NCBI GenBank assembly: GCA_963854835.1
Contig: OY978525.1
Span: forward strand, 73,891,128-73,955,127
From: Megamerina dolium
Lineage: Eukaryota > Arthropoda > Insecta > Diptera > Megamerinidae
DNA length: 64,000 nt
Direction: 5' to 3'
A program made the translations under genes and the position numbers. Shown here piece after piece: positions 59,250-64,000 of this stretch. The notes below the pieces were generated by a model. That model ran no database searches and was not told the DNA's origin. It was given only the letters and a program-made list of their open reading frames with translations. The stretch's first letter is position 1; every line of letters starts with the position of its first letter.

Positions 59250-60558
59250 AAATTTATTGAAAATATGGCTGGTATGGCACTGCCAATCAACAAACTACTC
59301 AGAAAATACGCAATATTTGAATGGATAGAAAAATGTCAGAAATCTTTTCATACTTTAAAGCAACAATTAGCTATCCTCAAATTACATTAGATTAGATAAC
59401 TAGATTTTTCTAAACTTTTTTTGTTACCAATAGATGCCAGCAGCTTGGCTGTATCGCAAGGTGAAATTGGAAAAGATAGACGAATAGCCTTTGCAAGCAG
59501 GGCGCTCAATGATACTGAGGAAGGTCTTCCACCATTAAACAGGAATTCCTGGTTATTGTATGAGCTGTGAAGAATTAACGAGCTTATTTACTCTGTAGAT
59601 CATTCAAAATCTACACTGACCACAGCCACTACGAGGAATTGTAAACCTAAATGACTAGACATCACGTTTGTCACGTTTCCAACATAAGCTATATGAATTT
59701 GATTTTAAAATAATTTATAAACCAGGCAAAAGAAATGATGATGCGCTCAGCAAAGTTCCACACCCGAATAACGAATTAATAATGGTGGTGATTCGTTCTA
59801 TGACGAGGAGAAATGTCAACGAAACTGAAATTCGAGAAGAACTTGAGGAATGTTCTGATGGTGAGTGAGAATAAGATATAAACTAAGAAAATAAGAATAT
59901 GGAATTACTCACTAATGAAAAGGACATAATGACGGATCTTCCACGGTTCACAATTAGGAAGACATAAGGGTACACTGAAAACTTATTTCAGGATTAGAAG
60001 GCAATATAGATGTCAAAATAGGTTATGATAAAAGTTGTAAAAAATGCCAAATTAACAAAAGTTCAAGGTTTACCAATATGTCAATGATATTGACCGACAC
60101 ACCTTCAAGACCATTCGAAAAGGTATATATGAACATGGTTGCAATTCTCTCAGAAACCACATCGGGAAATAAATACATTCTTACTATCAAAGAAGATTTA
60201 TCAAAATTGTTTATTGGTGTAGCCAGCCCAGATGCAGAATCTAGCACGGTAGCAAAAGTTTTCTACAATGAGGTCATTACACTCTACAAAATACTAATAA
60301 TTTTAGTCACAGATAATGCTACAAATTTTACAATAAAAATGTTCTCAGATACATGCAAGAAGCTAGATGTCAAAAAATTATATATAGCTCAATGTCACCC
60401 ACAAGCAAACGGTTCTCTAGAAAAAAGTCACAGACCCTAAACAGAATATCTCAGGATCTTCGTTAAGGAAAATGGCTCAAATTGGGACCAAAGGTTAGAT
60501 CCAGCAATGCAGAAGCATGGCCTCAAACACTTGTGTTATGTAGAGGGTTTTTATTCTA
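59250..60558 (+). pseudogene. Gypsy pol remnant, unit 8
   Basis: RNase H end at 59668-59868 and integrase at 60078-60440 (VYMNMV). A private GGATAAAAAAC occurs in the A-run after the pol region (about 60667). Otherwise as unit 7. Confidence 0.8.
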
Positions 60559-62020
60559 AACCTCATTTAAATTCAAAGCAGGCTGATTGCCTCACGCATC
60601 CCTTTCTGCTATACGCAGCCGATTGGCCGTTCATACTCGTATATGAACTATATGCACGAAACGAAAGGATAAAAAACAACAAATATGCAGGCGTAGATGA
60701 GTGTTTGTACCAACGCGAGTGAAATTGGCGAAAGACAAACAATTTGATGTGTTGGCTGCTGAACAAGCGCAAAATGACAAAATCTTCAAAAATTCAATCG
60801 CGTGATTGCTGTGTTGCCGATCTCGCGCATTTATCAATGAAAAATGAACAATTCTGCTTCTCATGTGTTCATATATATATTTTACGTAGTACAATATGTG
60901 TAAAACGAAAAATGAGAGCAACAGAAAGAAACAAATGATACGAGTTGATTTGTTTGCTGTAGTTAAATATGTGATGATCTCTATATTGCAATTTACCTGA
61001 TAGCTAAACATTTAGATAAGAATTAATTATTGTAAACAAATTAAATTTTAATAAAACAATCGTGTTCCATGATAATTTCATTAATTCTCATTACCTACTA
61101 ATTTCTGTTAAAAAAAGAAACTATAGAATTACATATTATTACATTCTTGTATAAACATAATTTGGAATTATCCTATATAATTTCAATATCAATTGAATAT
61201 TTTTCGTCGGATTCATCCATACATAGGACTCAGATTGATTGTGTGAAGCTGCGGTTGGTTTACGTATGAAAATGAACATTCTCAACTGTTTCCAGTGTAT
61301 CTAAAACCATGTTGGTTTTGAAGAAAAGGGGGCCATTGTTTCACGCCAGATATGCTGTTAAAGCGCTGTCTTTTAACAGTGGGATATCTCTATACTTCTA
61401 AAGTCCCTGCTTTTATGCATAGCATTACAGTTGTAGCTAACAAAGCGAACACAGCAAACACACAAACCGAAATTTTAATATGTATTTAACATCAAACAAT
61501 TATTATTCCTACGGTGACCATATTTCCGAAGTGTAAAGGACAAACTTTTTTTTTATCAAATTCAACTTAATACAAAAAAATTACACATTTCACGGTACAC
61601 ACGAGGGATATTATTTATATTTCGGGATCTGGCAACACTAATGTCAATAGCTAAAATCTGGCAACACCATAATAAAGTTTGACATTTTTCAGCAGAAGTG
61701 TGCTCACAACGTTTTGATGTATAAGTGCTACTTGTTTCGTTTAGAGGGAGTTAAAAAAGTCAATTTGGCCAAAAATGGAAATTTCAAGAGAAGGTTTTCA
61801 TTGGATAATTTTTCACAACTTTCGACTGAACTCAGTTCTTTATATTTGAACTTTTGCATAAGCATAAAGCTTAAAGCGAAATACAGAAAAGTACCAATTA
61901 CTACGAAAAGAGATAATTTACCTAAGCCATAAATGTACTGAGGAAGGCGCATTACCAGATCCTGCTAAGTGGAATGTGTTAAGAATATACCTGTTTTTAG
62001 GTTTAGTAAATTATTACCGA

Positions 62021-62589
62021 TTATTGGGTGCCGTAGCTCAGTGGTTAGTGTGTTGGCCTTCTGATCTGTAGGTCGTGGTTCAATCCTCGGCTGATGCATA
62101 ACAAATTTAATATCGATAAGGTTGTTCTTTCGAACGGTACCCTGTCGGCAAGCAATTGGCAATTCTTCCGACAGTAACAACTTGCCATGAAAAAGCTTCT
62201 AAAAAGAACCCTGTGACAAAGCTCAGAAAAAGTGATGTCACAAGTGTTCTGCCGTTCGGAACCGGCTAAAATAAGTAGGTCCCTTCTAATACTGTCCAAA
62301 TTTAAGACGCACAACAGTAATGGAAGAGAAGCTCGGCCAATGAGCCCTTTGGGGCTTTAAGTGCCACATATTTATTTATTTATTTTATTGGGTGCCGTAG
62401 CTCAGTGGTTAGTGTGTTCGCCTTCTGATCTGTAGGTCGTGGTTCAATCCTCGGCTGATGCATAACAAATTTAATATCGATAAGTTAAGGTTTTTTTTTC
62501 GAATGGTACCCACCTGTCGACAAGAGAAGAGAAGCTCGGCCAATGAGCCCTTTGGGGCTTTAAGTGCCACATATTTATTTTTTTTTTTT
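62021..62589 (+). repeat. SINE tandem array in unit 9 (2 heads)
   Basis: Heads start at 62026 and 62390. The first has GTTGGCCTTCTG, which restores a 5-bp GGCCT/AGG(T)C arm. The second is the short type with GATAAGTTAAGG. The right target duplication starts at about 62590 and is one A shorter. Confidence 0.9.
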
Positions 62590-62601
62590 AATTATTACCG
62601 A

Positions 62602-64000
62602 AAATTTATTGAGAATATGGCTGGTATGGCACTGCCAATCAACAAACTACTCAGAAAATACGCAAAATTTGAATGGATAGAAAAATGTCAGAAATCTTTT
62701 CAAAATTTAAAGCAACAATTAGCTATCCGCAAATAAGATTAGATTAGATACCTAGATTTTTCTAAACTTTTTTGTTACCAATAAATGCCAGCAGCATGGC
62801 TTTAGGTGCAATTCTATCGCAAGGTGAATTTGGAAAAGATAGACGAATAGCCTTTGCAAGCAGGGCGCTCAATGATACTGAGGTAGGTCTTCCACCATTA
62901 AACAGGAATTCCTGGTTATTGTATGAGCTGTGAAGAATTAACGAGCTTATTTACTCTGTAGACCATCCAAAATCTACACTGACAACAGCCACTACGAGGA
63001 ATTGTAAACCTAAATGACTAGACATCACGTTTGGCACGTTTGTCACGTTTCCAACATAAGCTATCTGAATTTGATTTTAAAATCATTTATAAACGAGGCA
63101 AAAGAAATGATGATGCGCTCAGCAAAGTTCCACACCCGAATAACGAATTAATAATGGTGGTGATTCGTTCTATGACGAGGGGAAATGTCAAAGAAACTGA
63201 AATTCGAGAAGAACTTGAGGAATGTTCTGATGGTGAGTGAGAATAATATAAAAACTAAGAAAATAAGAATACGGAATTATTCACTAATGAAAAGGACATA
63301 ATGACGGATCTTCTACGGTTCACAATTAGGAAGACATAAGGGTGCACTGAAAACTTATTTCAGGATTAGAAGGCAATATAGATGTCAAAATAGGTTATGA
63401 TAAAAGTTGTAAAAAATGCCAAATTAACAAAAGTTCAAGGTTTACCAATATGTCAATGATATTGACCGACACACCTTCAAGACCATTCGAAAAGGTATAT
63501 ATGAACATGGTTGCAATTCTCTCAGAAACCACATCGGGAAATAAGTACATTCTTACTATCAAAGAAGATTTATCAAAATTGTTCATTGGTGTAGCCATTC
63601 CAGATGCAGAATCTAGCACGGTAGCAAAAGTTTTCTACAATGAGGTCATTACACTCTACAAAATACTAATAATTTTAGTCACATAATGCTACAAATTTTA
63701 CAATAAAAATGTTCTCAGATACATGCAAGAAGCTAGATGTCAAAAAATTATATATAGCTCAATGTCACCCACAAGCAAACGGTTCTCTAGAAAAAAGTCA
63801 CAGACCCTAAACAGAATATCTCAGGATCTTCGTTAAGGAAAATGGCTCAAATTGGGACCAAAGGTTAGATCCAGCAATGCAGAAGCATGGCCTCAAACAC
63901 TTGTGTTATGTAGAGGGTTTTTATTCTAAACCTCATTTAAATTCAAAGCAGGCTGATTGCCTCACGCATCCCTTTCTGCTATACGCAGCCGATTGGCCGC
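62602..64000 (+). pseudogene. Gypsy pol remnant, unit 9 (least eroded RNase H)
   Basis: The RNase H entry keeps FEWIEKCQKSFQNLKQQL and, uniquely, the segment SSMALGAILSQGEFGKD (about 62788-62840), of which other units have lost 12 bp. The integrase (63450 on) reads VYMNMVAIL and loses two bases in the second-Asp block at about 63684 (CACATAATGC), so that frame ends at once. Confidence 0.82.

Larger units (their letters stand above)
57214..61098 (+). repeat. Macrosatellite unit 8 (3.9 kb)
   Basis: Complete plan with three SINE copies. The leader is near-identical to unit 7. Confidence 0.9.
61099..64000 (+). repeat. Macrosatellite unit 9 (cut by the window end)
   Basis: This is the last unit seen; the array continues past the window. 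It mixes traits of both groups: short-type last SINE and TGGCACGT as in units 1-2, but Asn in the integrase and CGCAGCCGATTGG as in units 4-8. Confidence 0.9.

Noticed and set aside
29881..61011. 126-residue minus-strand frame with membrane-like helices, repeated in most units
   Set aside because: It lies in the non-coding tail of the macrosatellite unit, opposite to the pol remnant, and its length varies with A-run indels (69 to 149 residues), unlike a selected protein.
27534..62463. Repeated tRNA genes
   Set aside because: The heads have A and B boxes but no proper cloverleaf: the anticodon arm has an oversized loop and the acceptor ends pair poorly. They sit on 366-bp SINE bodies.
26600..64000. 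CRISPR-like array
   Set aside because: Repeat length is hundreds of bases with no short unique spacers, and the context is eukaryotic retroelements.

Overview
The window is repeat-rich eukaryotic nuclear DNA with no host gene I can recognise. The mix of families points to an insect, most likely a higher dipteran (tephritid- or drosophilid-like): a BEL/Pao element, an mdg3-type Ty3/gypsy element, PIF/Harbinger elements with spliced genes, a mariner, an RTE-clade LINE, tRNA-derived SINEs and degraded gypsy pol. The species is an inference. The density of nested and tandem elements looks heterochromatin-like.

Layout. 1-2438: a roughly 1.1 kb non-coding element with 16-bp inverted ends and degenerate ~155-bp internal repeats, then a relic LTR. 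2439-3936: 5' half of an RTE LINE (minus). About 4081-5321: decayed HARBI1-like transposase (minus). 5340-7600: AT-rich, little recognisable. 7632-7736: lone SINE head (minus). 7817-11850: decayed BEL/Pao retrotransposon (minus) holding an unassigned ~0.7 kb insert. 11897-20789: PIF/Harbinger transposon with 24-bp perfect terminal inverted repeats and TTA target duplications, carrying a transposase gene (plus) and a MADF-type partner gene (minus). Inside it, at 14582-20424, sits a young Ty3/gypsy LTR retrotransposon with 438-bp LTRs (3 mismatches) and an ATAT target duplication. 21114-22190: second RTE 5' fragment (plus). 22191-24800: AT-rich DNA without a recognisable gene. 24811-26600: a 40-bp tandem repeat split by a mariner (24989-26195) and a TA microsatellite.

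26600-64000: a macrosatellite of at least nine tandem units of about 3.1-5.9 kb (7.2 kb where an RTE is inserted). Each unit is a piece of a dead gypsy pol gene (RT end, RNase H, integrase). A tRNA-derived SINE inserted in the RT/RNase H region, leaving a 13-14 bp target duplication, and was then tandemly amplified with a 366-bp period to between one and nine copies per unit. At least 28 SINE heads with pol III A and B boxes lie in this stretch. A full-length RTE LINE with an intact 992-codon frame (44380-47358, minus) sits in a SINE of unit 5.

How the parts relate. The SINE and the RTE share the same 3' end (GCCACATA followed by a four-base repeat tail), so the RTE is a plausible source of the machinery that moved the SINE. 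The LTR element carries a textbook -1 frameshift signal between gag and pol, but its pol frame has one single-base break. The inferred order of events is gypsy insertion, SINE insertion, SINE tandem growth together with unit amplification, then RTE insertion. All calls come from reading the sequence; no database search was run.
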